This document shows positions 1-7,077 of a DNA stretch of 64,000 nt, one piece after another (positions within the stretch are counted from its first letter, which is position 1; each line of letters begins with the position of its first letter). The stretch spans positions 1-64,000 of the forward strand of contig NZ_JABMCI010000042.1 of assembly GCF_013359775.1 (NCBI RefSeq). Reading direction: 5' to 3'. Under the pieces are notes generated by a model. The model was given only the letters and a program-made list of their open reading frames with translations. It was not told the origin of the DNA and ran no database searches. This DNA comes from Cellulomonas humilata. Lineage in GTDB: Bacteria > Actinomycetota > Actinomycetes > Actinomycetales > Cellulomonadaceae. The position numbers and the translations under genes were made by a program.

Positions 1-748
1 GGTCGGGGCGGACCGCGTCCCCCAGCGCCGCCGTCGCGGCGTGCGCGAAGTGACCGAGCGCGCGCTCCAGGTCCTGCGCCTGCTCCGGCGTCGCCCCCTT
101 CTGGGGGGCGAAGCCGGCGCTCGCTCCGTGCAGGCCGAGCAGCGGGACGTCCACGTCCGTCGCGACCACCAGCTCGACGTCCCGCAGCCGGTCGCGCAGG
201 TCGCGCAGCCCTCGCAGGTCGTCCGCCGTCACCGACCCGAGCGAGCCGCCGCCGGCCGCGAGCAGCTCGCTGGGACCGTCGAGGCCGAGCCCGCGGGCGA
301 GCCCGACCAGGGCACCCGCTCCCCCGTCGTTCGTCGCGGAGCCGCCGAGGCCGACGACGACCGTGCGAGCACCCGCGTCCAGCGCGGCCGCGACCAGCTC
401 CCCGGCGCCGCGGCTCGACGTCCGCGTCGGGTCGCGGAGCTCGGCGGGCACCAGCGGCAGGCCGATCGCCTGCGCGGACTCGACGTAGGCCGTCGTCCCC
501 ACCCGCAGGACCACGGCCGGCACCGGCACACCGACCGGCGACGTCACGGTCACCGCGACGAGCTCACCGCCCAGGGCGGCGTGCAGGACCGCGACGAATC
601 CGGGGCCGCCGTCCGACAGCGGGCACTCGGTCACCTCGTCCTGCGGCGCCGTGGATCGCCAGGCCCCGGCGATGGCCCGGGCGGCCTCGTCGGCCGTGAG
701 GCTCGAGCCGAAGCTGTCGGGGGCGACGAGGACGCGCACGCCGTGCAT
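1..748 (-). CDS. Glycerate kinase, C-terminal part outside the window
   Basis: The protein should phosphorylate glycerate with ATP in the cytoplasm. The 249 N-terminal residues are present. They begin MHGVRVLVAPDSFGSSLTA, the family's usual opening, and continue with SDGGPGF near residue 47 and GLGGSATNDGGAGAL further on, the glycine-rich nucleotide and substrate signatures of the GlxK/GarK family (usually about 370 residues). The ATG at 748 was chosen because the conserved VLVAPDSF strand follows it directly. It is divergent from nadA across about 55 bases. The rest of the gene lies beyond base 1, so this is truncation by the window and not decay. I recall a glycerate kinase at the same place in M. 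tuberculosis (Rv2205c). Confidence 0.88.
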   Translation of the reverse strand, partial: MHGVRVLVAPDSFGSSLTADEAARAIAGAWRSTAPQDEVTECPLSDGGPGFVAVLHAALGGELVAVTVTSPVGVPVPAVVLRVGTTAYVESAQAIGLPLVPAELRDPTRTSSRGAGELVAAALDAGARTVVVGLGGSATNDGGAGALVGLARGLGLDGPSELLAAGGGSLGSVTADDLRGLRDLRDRLRDVELVVATDVDVPLLGLHGASAGFAPQKGATPEQAQDLERALGHFAHAATAALGDAVRPD

Positions 749-803
749 CGTGGCACGGCGGCCCGAGCGCGAATGCACGGGACCCGTGTGGGAAGATCGC
801 GGC

Positions 804-1994
804 GTGAGCGTGAGCACCTTCTCCGAGCCGGCTCCGTCGGCCCTCCTGCTGCTGGGACGCGGCGTCGATCTCGACTCCGAGCGTGGCGTCGAGTGCGTCG
901 GCGGCCTGCCCGCGCCGAGCGACCCCGACCTCGTCGAGCGCGCCCGCGCGGCCCGTGCCGCGCTCGGCAGCCGCGCCTTCGTCCTCGGTCACCACTACCA
1001 GCGCGACGAGGTCATCGAGTTCGCCGACGTCACGGGCGACTCGTTCAAGCTGGCTCGCGAGGCTGCCGCCCGGCCCGAGGCCGAGTTCATCATCTTCTGC
1101 GGCGTCCACTTCATGGCCGAGTCCGCCGACATCCTCACGTCCGAGCACCAGCAGGTGATCCTCCCGGACCTCGCCGCGGGCTGCTCCATGGCGGACATGG
1201 CGGCCATCGACCAGGTCGAGGACGCGTGGGACGTGCTGGCGGACGCCGGCGTCGCCGAGTCGACCGTGCCCGTGACGTACATGAACTCCGCGGCGTCGAT
1301 CAAGGCGTTCACCGGCCGCCACGGCGGGACCATCTGCACGTCCTCGAACGCGCACGTCGCGCTGCGGTGGGCGTTCGACAAGGTCGGCGGCGTGGCCGGC
1401 ACCGGCAAGGTGCTGTTCATGCCCGACCAGCACCTGGGCCGCAACACCGCGGTCCAGCAGCTGGGCCTCTCGCTCGACGACTGCGTCGTGTTCGACCCCC
1501 GCAAGCCGGGTGGCGGCCTGACCACGCAGCAGCTGCGCGACGCGCGCATGATCCTGTGGCGCGGCCACTGCTCGGTGCACGGCCGGTTCTCGGTCCGGAA
1601 CGTCACGGACATGCGCGCGGCGGTCCCCGACGTCACGGTGATCGTGCACCCGGAGTGCCAGCACGAGGTGGTCCTCGCGGCGGACCTGGTGGGCTCGACG
1701 GAGTACATCGTCAAGGCGCTCGACGCCGCCGCGCCGGGCAGCTCCTGGGCGGTCGGCACCGAGCTCAACCTGGTGCGTCGCCTCGCGGCCGCCCACCCGG
1801 ACAAGAACATCCACTACCTCGACTCGACGGTGTGCTTCTGCTCGACCATGAACCGGATCGACCTGCCGCACCTCGTGTGGGCGATGGAGTCGCTCGTGGC
1901 CGGCCGCGCGGTGAACCGGATCGTCGTGGATGCCGACGACGCCCACTGGGCACGCGTCGCCCTCGACCAGATGCTCGCGCTGCCGGGCTACTGA
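804..1994 (+). CDS. nadA: Quinolinate synthase NadA
   Basis: It condenses iminoaspartate with dihydroxyacetone phosphate to quinolinate, the first committed product of de novo NAD synthesis, using a [4Fe-4S] cluster. The 396-residue protein carries the family signatures GHHYQRDEVIEFAD, DLAAGCSMADM, MPDQHLGRNTA and TELNLVRRLA. Candidate cluster cysteines are Cys99 (FCGVHF), Cys285 (HPECQHE) and the Cys344/Cys346 pair (CFCSTM). The GTG at 804 gives a normal-length protein; upstream codons only extend into the intergenic gap. No nadB or nadC follows: the next gene, two bases downstream, is a DJ-1 family protein. nadE lies much further on, at 50842. Confidence 0.95.
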   Translation: MSVSTFSEPAPSALLLLGRGVDLDSERGVECVGGLPAPSDPDLVERARAARAALGSRAFVLGHHYQRDEVIEFADVTGDSFKLAREAAARPEAEFIIFCGVHFMAESADILTSEHQQVILPDLAAGCSMADMAAIDQVEDAWDVLADAGVAESTVPVTYMNSAASIKAFTGRHGGTICTSSNAHVALRWAFDKVGGVAGTGKVLFMPDQHLGRNTAVQQLGLSLDDCVVFDPRKPGGGLTTQQLRDARMILWRGHCSVHGRFSVRNVTDMRAAVPDVTVIVHPECQHEVVLAADLVGSTEYIVKALDAAAPGSSWAVGTELNLVRRLAAAHPDKNIHYLDSTVCFCSTMNRIDLPHLVWAMESLVAGRAVNRIVVDADDAHWARVALDQMLALPGY

Positions 1995-1996
1995 GC

Positions 1997-2596
1997 ATGC
2001 CGACGGGACACCACCTGCGGGTGGGCATCTTCGTGTTCGACGACGCCGAGGAGCTGGACGTCGTCGGTCCCTACGAGGTCCTCTCCGCGTGGGCGAAGAT
2101 CTCGGAGCTGCGACCGGAGGTCCTGACCTTCTCGCTGGACGGGAGCGGCATCCGCTGCGCCAAGGGTCTGCGGCTGGTCCCGGACGCCGGCGCGGACGAC
2201 GTCGGCCCGCTACACGTCCTGGTGTACCCGGGAGGCTTCGGCACGCGGGCGCTCCTGCGCGACCCCGCGCACCTCGAGTGGGTGCGCACGACGCGCGCCA
2301 CCACCGCGCTCATGACCAGCGTCTGCACCGGCGCACTCGTGTACGCGGCCGCGGGAATGCTCTCCGGCCGCCCCGCGACGACGCATTGGAGCGCGTTCGA
2401 CGAGCTCGCCGTGATCGACCCCAGCGTGCTGCTGGACACCGAGGCCCGGTTCGTCGACGACGGTGACGTGGTCACGTCGGCCGGCGTGTCCGCGGGAATC
2501 GACATGGCGCTGCACCTGGTCGCCCGGCTGGAGTCGGTCGACGCCGCACGTGCCGTCCGGCGCGAGATCCAGTACGACCCCGAACCGCCCGTATGA
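1997..2596 (+). CDS. DJ-1/PfpI family protein, isonitrile hydratase-like
   Basis: This 199-residue cytoplasmic protein has the DJ-1/PfpI flavodoxin-like fold. FDDAEELDVVGPYEV near residue 14 supplies the acidic residue, and SVCTGALVYAAAGML near residue 107 holds the nucleophile-elbow cysteine, followed by GRPATTHW. This arrangement resembles isonitrile hydratases and AraC-associated amidase-like domains. The substrate cannot be read from sequence. The ATG starts two bases after the nadA stop and the stop overlaps the next ATG by four bases, so the three genes probably form one transcript. No AraC DNA-binding domain is fused. Confidence 0.85.
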   Translation: MPTGHHLRVGIFVFDDAEELDVVGPYEVLSAWAKISELRPEVLTFSLDGSGIRCAKGLRLVPDAGADDVGPLHVLVYPGGFGTRALLRDPAHLEWVRTTRATTALMTSVCTGALVYAAAGMLSGRPATTHWSAFDELAVIDPSVLLDTEARFVDDGDVVTSAGVSAGIDMALHLVARLESVDAARAVRREIQYDPEPPV

Positions 2597-2922
2597 CCGG
2601 ACCGCTCGGCGCGCCGGTGCTCGAGCACGCGCTGCTGCCGGTCCGCGCGGGTCAGGAGGAGTCGTTCGAGCTCGCGGTGGCCGAGGCGACGCCCCTCCAG
2701 ACGGGCCTCCCCGGGTTCCGGGGCGTCCACGTCTCGCGCTGCGTCGAGCGACCAGGGACGTACCTGCTGCTCATCGGCTGGGACTCGGTCGAGGCGCACG
2801 AGACCGGCTTCCGCGGGTCGCCGCAGTACGCGCGGTGGCGCGAGCTCCTGCACCACTTCTACGACCCGTTCCCGGTCGTCGAGCACTTCGTCCCCGTTCC
2901 CGTCGTACCTACTCCCGGGTAA
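2593..2922 (+). CDS. Antibiotic biosynthesis monooxygenase (ABM) domain protein
   Basis: This is a 109-residue single-domain protein of the dimeric alpha/beta-barrel (ABM) type. Visible features are the opening strand VLEHALLPVRAGQEESFELA, the central LPGFRGVHVSR, the strand TYLLLIGWDSVEAHE, and the C-terminal HHFYDPFPVVEHF. The fold occurs in small cofactor-free monooxygenases and in many proteins of unknown role, so function stays open. Its ATG overlaps the previous stop (ATGA), indicating translational coupling to the DJ-1 gene. Its TAA stop provides the first three bases of the next gene's -10 hexamer. Confidence 0.8.
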   Translation: MTGPLGAPVLEHALLPVRAGQEESFELAVAEATPLQTGLPGFRGVHVSRCVERPGTYLLLIGWDSVEAHETGFRGSPQYARWRELLHHFYDPFPVVEHFVPVPVVPTPG

Positions 2923-2925
2923 CAT
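2920..2925 (+). promoter_or_regulatory. Predicted -10 hexamer, leaderless thioesterase gene
   Basis: TAACAT lies seven bases before the ATG at 2933, the spacing expected when transcription starts at the start codon. The stop codon TAA of the preceding gene is its first half. Inferred from position and consensus only. Confidence 0.5.
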
Positions 2926-2932
2926 CCGGCGG

Positions 2933-3469
2933 ATGACCCGGATGATCCAGCTCGCCCTGGCCACGACCCGGCCCCGTGCCGCCCTCGCGGACCAGGGTCT
3001 GTTCGACCCCTCCGTCACGCGACTGCGGGTGCGCCTCGGCGACCTCGACTTCTACCGGCACGTCAACAACGGCGTCTACCTGCAGATGATGGACGTCGCT
3101 CGCAGCAACTTCCTCGCCGATCTCGGGGCGTTCCCCCTGCTCAACGCGCACGGCTGGTACCCCGTCGTCGCGTCGTCGACCATCTCCTACCGGCGCTCAC
3201 TGACGCTGGGCCAGCGGTTCGAGATCAGCACCCGGCTGCTCGGCTGGGACCCCCGCTGCGCCTACCTCGAGCAGACCTTCACCCGGCGCGGCGAGCACGT
3301 GGCCCGCGGCGTGATCGCCGGACGGTTCCTCGCCCGGGACGGCGCTCGCGTGCCGGCCCCGGACGTCATCGACCTGCTGGGCACGCACGAGGGACCATCG
3401 CCCGAGCTGCCCGCCGAGGTGCAGGCGTGGGCCGAGGCCGTCGGCGTGGCGCACCGCGAGACGGCCTGA
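2933..3469 (+). CDS. Hotdog-fold acyl-CoA thioesterase (4HBT family)
   Basis: The 178-residue protein is probably a cytoplasmic thioesterase acting on acyl-CoA or a related thioester. The hotdog signature is clear: LGDLDFYRHVNNGVYLQMMD near residue 38 combines the catalytic-region Asp with the HVNN turn. It is followed by YPVVASSTISYRRSLTLGQ, the long-helix and strand region, and AYLEQTFTRRGEHVARG. The arrangement matches the THEM6/YbgC-like group. It appears to have its own leaderless promoter and does not simply extend the nadA operon. Convergent with the following dipeptidase. Confidence 0.85.
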   Translation: MTRMIQLALATTRPRAALADQGLFDPSVTRLRVRLGDLDFYRHVNNGVYLQMMDVARSNFLADLGAFPLLNAHGWYPVVASSTISYRRSLTLGQRFEISTRLLGWDPRCAYLEQTFTRRGEHVARGVIAGRFLARDGARVPAPDVIDLLGTHEGPSPELPAEVQAWAEAVGVAHRETA

Positions 3470-3472
3470 GGC

Positions 3473-4852
3473 TCAGCCGGCGGCGAGCCGCTCCAGCAGC
3501 AGCGCCTCGGCCAGCACCACGTTCTCCAGCTCACCGAGGTGGACCGACTCGTTGGCGCCGTGCGCCCGGGAGTCGGGGTCCTCGACGCCCGTGACCAGGA
3601 TCGCCGCGTCGGGGTAGACCTCCAGCAGGTCCGCGATGAACGGGATGGACCCGCCGACGCCGATGTCCACCGGCTCGGTCCCCCACGACTGCGCGAACGC
3701 CCAGCGCGCGGCCTGCATCGCGGTGGAGTCGGCCGGAGCCTGGAACGGCTTGCCCTTCTCGCCGTCGGTCACCGTCACCCGCGCACCGAACGGGGCGTGA
3801 CCCTCCAGGTGCGCACGCAGCGCCGCCATCGCCTCCGCGGGATCCTGTCCGGGCGCGATGCGGACCGAGAGCTTGGCGGACGCGCGCGGCGTGATCGTGT
3901 TCGAGGCGCTGGCCACGCGGGGGGCGTCGAAGCCGATGACGCCGATCGCCGGCCGCGTCCACAGCTGCGCGGTGATCGGTCCCGTGCCGGCCAGACGCAC
4001 CCCGTCCAGCACGCTCGTGTCGGCACGGAACGTCGCCTCGGCGTAGTCCACCGTCGGGTCCGGAGCGTGCACGAGCCCCTCGACCGCGACGTTGCCGTCG
4101 TCGTCGTGCAACGTCGCGATCAGGCGGGCGAGCAGCGTGGGGGCGTCCAGGATCGGGCCGCCGAACATCCCGGAGTGGATGGCGTGCTCGAGCACGGCGA
4201 CCTCGACGACGCAGTCGACCAGGCCGCGCAGCGACGTGGTCAGGCCCGGTACGCCGACGGCCCAGTTGGAGGAGTCGGCGACGACGATGACGTCCGCCTC
4301 GAGCAGGTCGCGGTGGGCGTGCAGGAAGCGGGTGAACGTCGGCGAGCCGATCTCCTCCTCGCCCTCGATGAGGACCGTGACACCGACTCCCAGGTCGTCA
4401 CCCAGCACGCGCAGCGCGCCGACGTGCGCGATGACACCCGCCTTGTCGTCGGCAGCGCCCCGGCCGAAGAGGCGTCCGTCGCGCTCGGTGGGCTCGAACG
4501 GCGGGCTGTCCCAGTCGGCGTCGTCGCCGGGCGGCTGGACGTCGTGGTGCGCGTACAGCAGCACGGTCGGCGCACCCGCGGGGGCGGGTCGGCGGCCGAC
4601 GACGGCGGGCGCGCCTCCCGGGACGGTGAGCACCTGGACGTCGTCGATCCCCGCGCCGCGCAGGAGCGCCACGACGGCGTCGGCGCTCGCGGCCACGTGC
4701 GACTGGTCGAACTCGGCGTTCGACACGCTCGGGATCCGGACGAGCGCCTCGAGATCGGCGCGCAGCGCACCGAAGGCGGCGGCGGTCCGGGACCGCAGGG
4801 CGTCCGTACGGTCGCCGGGGAGGGTGGTCGAGAGGGGGGCAGCGTCGGTCAC
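3473..4852 (-). CDS. M20 family dipeptidase
   Basis: This is a 459-residue cytoplasmic zinc metallopeptidase of the M20 dipeptidase group. Family landmarks are LVRIPSVSN (about residue 38), the first metal site LLYAHHDVQPPGD (about 100), GRGAADDKAGV with a bridging Asp, the catalytic LIEGEEEIGSP (about 163), and the lid-domain segment following HSGMFGGPI. A late VGGSIPFIADLL and the C-terminal AHGANESVHLGEL complete the pattern. The GTG at 4852 is favoured by a TAGCGT -10 hexamer eight bases upstream. It is divergent from the DUF3043 gene. Specificity is not determinable here. Confidence 0.92.
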   Translation of the reverse strand: MTDAAPLSTTLPGDRTDALRSRTAAAFGALRADLEALVRIPSVSNAEFDQSHVAASADAVVALLRGAGIDDVQVLTVPGGAPAVVGRRPAPAGAPTVLLYAHHDVQPPGDDADWDSPPFEPTERDGRLFGRGAADDKAGVIAHVGALRVLGDDLGVGVTVLIEGEEEIGSPTFTRFLHAHRDLLEADVIVVADSSNWAVGVPGLTTSLRGLVDCVVEVAVLEHAIHSGMFGGPILDAPTLLARLIATLHDDDGNVAVEGLVHAPDPTVDYAEATFRADTSVLDGVRLAGTGPITAQLWTRPAIGVIGFDAPRVASASNTITPRASAKLSVRIAPGQDPAEAMAALRAHLEGHAPFGARVTVTDGEKGKPFQAPADSTAMQAARWAFAQSWGTEPVDIGVGGSIPFIADLLEVYPDAAILVTGVEDPDSRAHGANESVHLGELENVVLAEALLLERLAAG

Positions 4853-4860
4853 GGACAGGC

Positions 4861-4866
4861 ACGCTA
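4861..4866 (-). promoter_or_regulatory. Predicted -10 hexamer of the dipeptidase gene
   Basis: On the minus strand TAGCGT is followed by eight bases and then the GTG start at 4852. It sits only six bases from the plus-strand hexamer of the DUF3043 gene, so the two promoters are back to back. Confidence 0.5.
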
Positions 4867-4872
4867 CTCGAC

Positions 4873-4878
4873 TACCCT
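4873..4878 (+). promoter_or_regulatory. Predicted -10 hexamer of the DUF3043 gene
   Basis: TACCCT precedes the GTG start at 4885 by six bases, consistent with leaderless transcription. Confidence 0.55.
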
Positions 4879-4884
4879 GGCAGG

Positions 4885-5463
4885 GTGTTCGGACGCAGCA
4901 ACGACCCCCAGCCCGTGACTCCCGCCCTGACGGAGAGCACCCCGCCCACGGACGCGGGCAAGGGCCGTCCGACGCCCAAGCGCAAGGTCTCCGAGGCGGC
5001 GAACAAGCGCCCCCTGGTGGCCCCGACGACCAAGAAGGCCAGCCGCGAGCAGGCCAAGGCGCAGCGCGACATCGAGTACCGGGCGATGCAGACCGGTGAC
5101 GAGCGCAACATGCCGCTGAAGGACCGCGGACCGGTGCGCCGCTACATCCGCGACGCCGTCGACGCCCGCTGGAACCTCGGCGAGTTCTTCCTGCCGGTGG
5201 CCGCGGTGTTCCTGGTCATCCAGTTCGCGCTGTCCCAGACCGCGTACGCCGTCTTCGCCATCCTGGCGCTGTACATCTACATCATCGCCGCCGTGATCGA
5301 CGGCTGGCTCATGTGGCGGAGCGTGAAGAAGAGGCTCGTCGCCAAGTTCGGGATCGAGCAGATCCCCCGCGGCGCCGCCATGTACGGCGTGCTGCGCGCG
5401 TTCCAGATCCGCCCGTCGCGCATGCCGAAGCCGCAGGTCAAGCACGGGCAGCGACCCGTCTGA
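4885..5463 (+). CDS. DUF3043 membrane protein
   Basis: This is a 192-residue protein of a family largely confined to Actinobacteria, of unknown function. The first 100 residues are hydrophilic and lysine/proline rich (KGRPTPKRKVSEAANKRP). The conserved core then begins with DRGPVRRYIRDAVDARWNLGE, followed by two hydrophobic helices (about residues 111-127 and 129-150), and ends in a basic tail. Both termini are probably cytoplasmic. Start chosen from the leaderless promoter at 4873-4878. I recall a homologue, Rv2206, next to the glycerate kinase gene in M. tuberculosis, which supports this as backbone DNA. Confidence 0.88.
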   Translation: MFGRSNDPQPVTPALTESTPPTDAGKGRPTPKRKVSEAANKRPLVAPTTKKASREQAKAQRDIEYRAMQTGDERNMPLKDRGPVRRYIRDAVDARWNLGEFFLPVAAVFLVIQFALSQTAYAVFAILALYIYIIAAVIDGWLMWRSVKKRLVAKFGIEQIPRGAAMYGVLRAFQIRPSRMPKPQVKHGQRPV

Positions 5464-5471
5464 CGCCGCCG

Positions 5472-5477
5472 TAGGGT
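5472..5477 (+). promoter_or_regulatory. Predicted -10 hexamer of the original aldo/keto reductase gene
   Basis: TAGGGT lies seven bases before the ATG at 5485. The replacement copy at 7078 has the same layout (TACAGT, seven bases, ATG) although the surrounding bases differ. Confidence 0.5.
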
Positions 5478-5484
5478 GGCGGGC

Positions 5485-5733
5485 ATGGTTTCCTACCGCT
5501 ACCTGGGCCGTTCCGGCCTGAAGATCACCGAGATCACCTACGGCAACTGGCTCACGCACGGCTCGCAGGTGGAGAACGACACCGCGAAGGCCTGCGTGCG
5601 CGCCGCGCTCGACGCGGGCATCACCAGCTTCGACACCGCTGACGTCTACGCCAACACCAAGGCGGAGAGCGTCCTGGGCGAGGCACTGAAGGGCGAGCGG
5701 CGTCAGTCGCTCGAGATCTTCACCAAGGTCTGA
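5485..5733 (+). pseudogene. Truncated 5' fragment of an aldo/keto reductase
   Basis: This 82-codon open frame is the N-terminal quarter of an aldo/keto reductase. It keeps YLGRSGLKITEITYGNWLTH, the catalytic Asp and Tyr of FDTADVYAN, and stops just after the catalytic Lys in EIFTKV. The protein is about 75-80% identical to residues 1-81 of the complete gene at 7078. Codon usage here is the high-GC usage of the host, so this is probably the original 5' end of that gene, cut off by the inserted cassette. It cannot form the full TIM barrel. It still has a promoter and start, so a short peptide may be made. Confidence 0.85.
5712..5729 (+). repeat. Left copy of 18-bp direct repeat bounding the DUF5343/HEPN cassette
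   Basis: CGAGATCTTCACCAAGGT occurs here and again at 7302-7319. It encodes the EIFTKV catalytic-lysine segment of the aldo/keto reductase. Before the left copy and after the right copy the DNA has host composition; between them it does not. Confidence 0.85.
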
Positions 5734-5768
5734 GACCTGGCCAACAGATGTCGAGCGTGGCGACCGGA

Positions 5769-6353
5769 TCACCCAACCTGGCGCAACCAATCTTGGACGT
5801 ACATAGAGATCCGGTCCATTTCACGCTGGTCGAGTTTGTTGCTATGCGCAATTACGTTCCTCGACGCCTCAAGCTCGTTTAGCCGGTTGATCAGCCAGTT
5901 TTGATCCGGGAACAAGTCTTCGAACTTATCCCAGTTGTTGCGAATGATGGCGACCAAGTCGCCAAAATCCGTATAGTAGATCTCTTGTGCACCACGCCTG
6001 ACGTGCCAGCGATTGACCCCTTCCTTCTCGCGCCGTTCAGCGACCTTGCCTTGAATCTTTGCACTAACGCAGTCTTCCCACCACGAGCTTCCTATGGCCT
6101 CGCGGAGCCTCTCCTCTACTAGCTCGCGCACCGCGTTCTCGAGACAGAAGAACGCGAGGTACGCCGGAAGCGCACTCATCGCGGCGCGGCGAATTTCGGG
6201 CGAGAACTCCTCCAGCGACATGACACGCTGCAGCGCACCCGGGTCAGTCGCCGCCCGGACCGCTACGCCCTCCGACTCCAGTTCGTCGAGCCGCGCTTCT
6301 GCGGACATGCCCTTGAACAGCCAGTCGCGAACGAGTGCGGGGTTCGCTGTCAC
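5769..6353 (-). CDS. Swt1-type HEPN domain protein, candidate RNase effector
   Basis: A 194-residue soluble protein. The central to C-terminal part looks like the Swt1/DUF4145-like HEPN fold: FFCLENAVRELVEERLRE (about 68-85), a Trp-rich turn, YYTDFGDLVAIIRNNWDKF (about 126-144), WLINRLNELEASRNVIAHSN (about 153-172) and a final amphipathic helix. RNVIAH at residues 165-170 fits the R-x4-6-H motif that forms the RNase centre in catalytic HEPN toxins. The start overlaps the stop of the upstream DUF5343 gene by four bases (ATGA), so both are made from one message. Low-GC codon use marks it as acquired. An effector or toxin role is inference from fold and pairing. Confidence 0.72.
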   Translation of the reverse strand: MTANPALVRDWLFKGMSAEARLDELESEGVAVRAATDPGALQRVMSLEEFSPEIRRAAMSALPAYLAFFCLENAVRELVEERLREAIGSSWWEDCVSAKIQGKVAERREKEGVNRWHVRRGAQEIYYTDFGDLVAIIRNNWDKFEDLFPDQNWLINRLNELEASRNVIAHSNKLDQREMDRISMYVQDWLRQVG

Positions 6354-6961
6354 ATCAGCTCCTCACGCAGAGCTTGGAAGATCGCCCGGTACACAGAAAC
6401 GTCGGATGTCGGAGGAAGATGAATGTGCACATCACTGTGAAGGCTCAGTCCGCCCCGCTGGTCGCGCTTATCGGAGTCATTTAGAACCTCTTCGCCACCT
6501 CCACTGCCGCCGCCACCGCCTTCGTCCGCAGGCTTTGCGTCGGTCCACTCAGCCTTTCCCGCCAAGGCCTTGAAGGTGCTGGCCATCTTCTTTGCTTTGG
6601 CCTCGCCCTCGCCAGTTACGCTCTTGAAGATGTCGGTCAGTTCACCAGCGGTCTTGTTGTATGCCTGCTGGTCCGCCAGGAAGATGGGAGACCATCCCTC
6701 TCGTAGGCCGACCGCAAGTGCTCGACCACCGGTAGAGGTCGACTTGAAGTCGTTGTATCGCTGGGTCGGCGTCCCATCTGCCGTCAGAAAGCCGAGTTTC
6801 TTGAATATCTTCGGCATGCCGCGGTCTTGCGAAGCCGTGAATCCGAGCGTCTTCGAGAGAAACTCCAGCGTGAACTTCGGAGGCGTCCCAGCGGTCCGAA
6901 TCTTGTCTAGGATCGCCGGAATGTTGCCAACAGCCGGAAGATACGGAAGGTCCTCGGGCAT
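6350..6961 (-). CDS. DUF5343 domain protein, partner of the HEPN gene
   Basis: A 203-residue protein. The N-terminal 75 residues match the DUF5343 pattern: PEDLPYLPAVGNIPAILDKI, then KFTLEFLSKTLGFTASQDRG and KKLGFLTADGTPTQRYNDF. This resembles a winged-helix arrangement. The middle is helical, a glycine/serine linker follows (about residues 148-156), and the C-terminus LHSDVHIHLPPTSDVSVYRA then AIFQALREEL forms a small separate module. ATG 6961 was preferred over GTG 6973 because GGTGGAG stands six bases upstream of it. It is the first gene of a two-gene operon with the HEPN protein. Function is unknown; sensor, DNA-binding regulator or antitoxin are possibilities. Confidence 0.72.
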   Translation of the reverse strand: MPEDLPYLPAVGNIPAILDKIRTAGTPPKFTLEFLSKTLGFTASQDRGMPKIFKKLGFLTADGTPTQRYNDFKSTSTGGRALAVGLREGWSPIFLADQQAYNKTAGELTDIFKSVTGEGEAKAKKMASTFKALAGKAEWTDAKPADEGGGGGSGGGEEVLNDSDKRDQRGGLSLHSDVHIHLPPTSDVSVYRAIFQALREELM

Positions 6962-7064
6962 GCTTCGCTCCACCTTCTCAGAGTGAGAATTGACCCTAGC
7001 ATCGTCACCCGACGCAATCGCCGGGTCAATAGACTCGGGCGCAGTCCACCCATCTGAGACCGCC

Positions 7065-7070
7065 TACAGT
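7065..7070 (+). promoter_or_regulatory. Predicted -10 hexamer of the restored aldo/keto reductase
   Basis: TACAGT is followed by seven bases and the ATG at 7078. It lies inside the inserted cassette, so the cassette supplies both a promoter and a 5' coding end to the host gene. About 100 bp separate it from the divergent DUF5343 start. Confidence 0.5.
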
Positions 7071-7077
7071 TACTCCC

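Noticed and set aside
41..1980. Long plus-strand open frame running into the DJ-1 gene
   Set aside because: It overlaps glycerate kinase and nadA in other frames, is Arg/Pro-rich and low-complexity, and matches no family. It is a typical shadow of high-GC coding sequence; only its last 199 codons are a gene.
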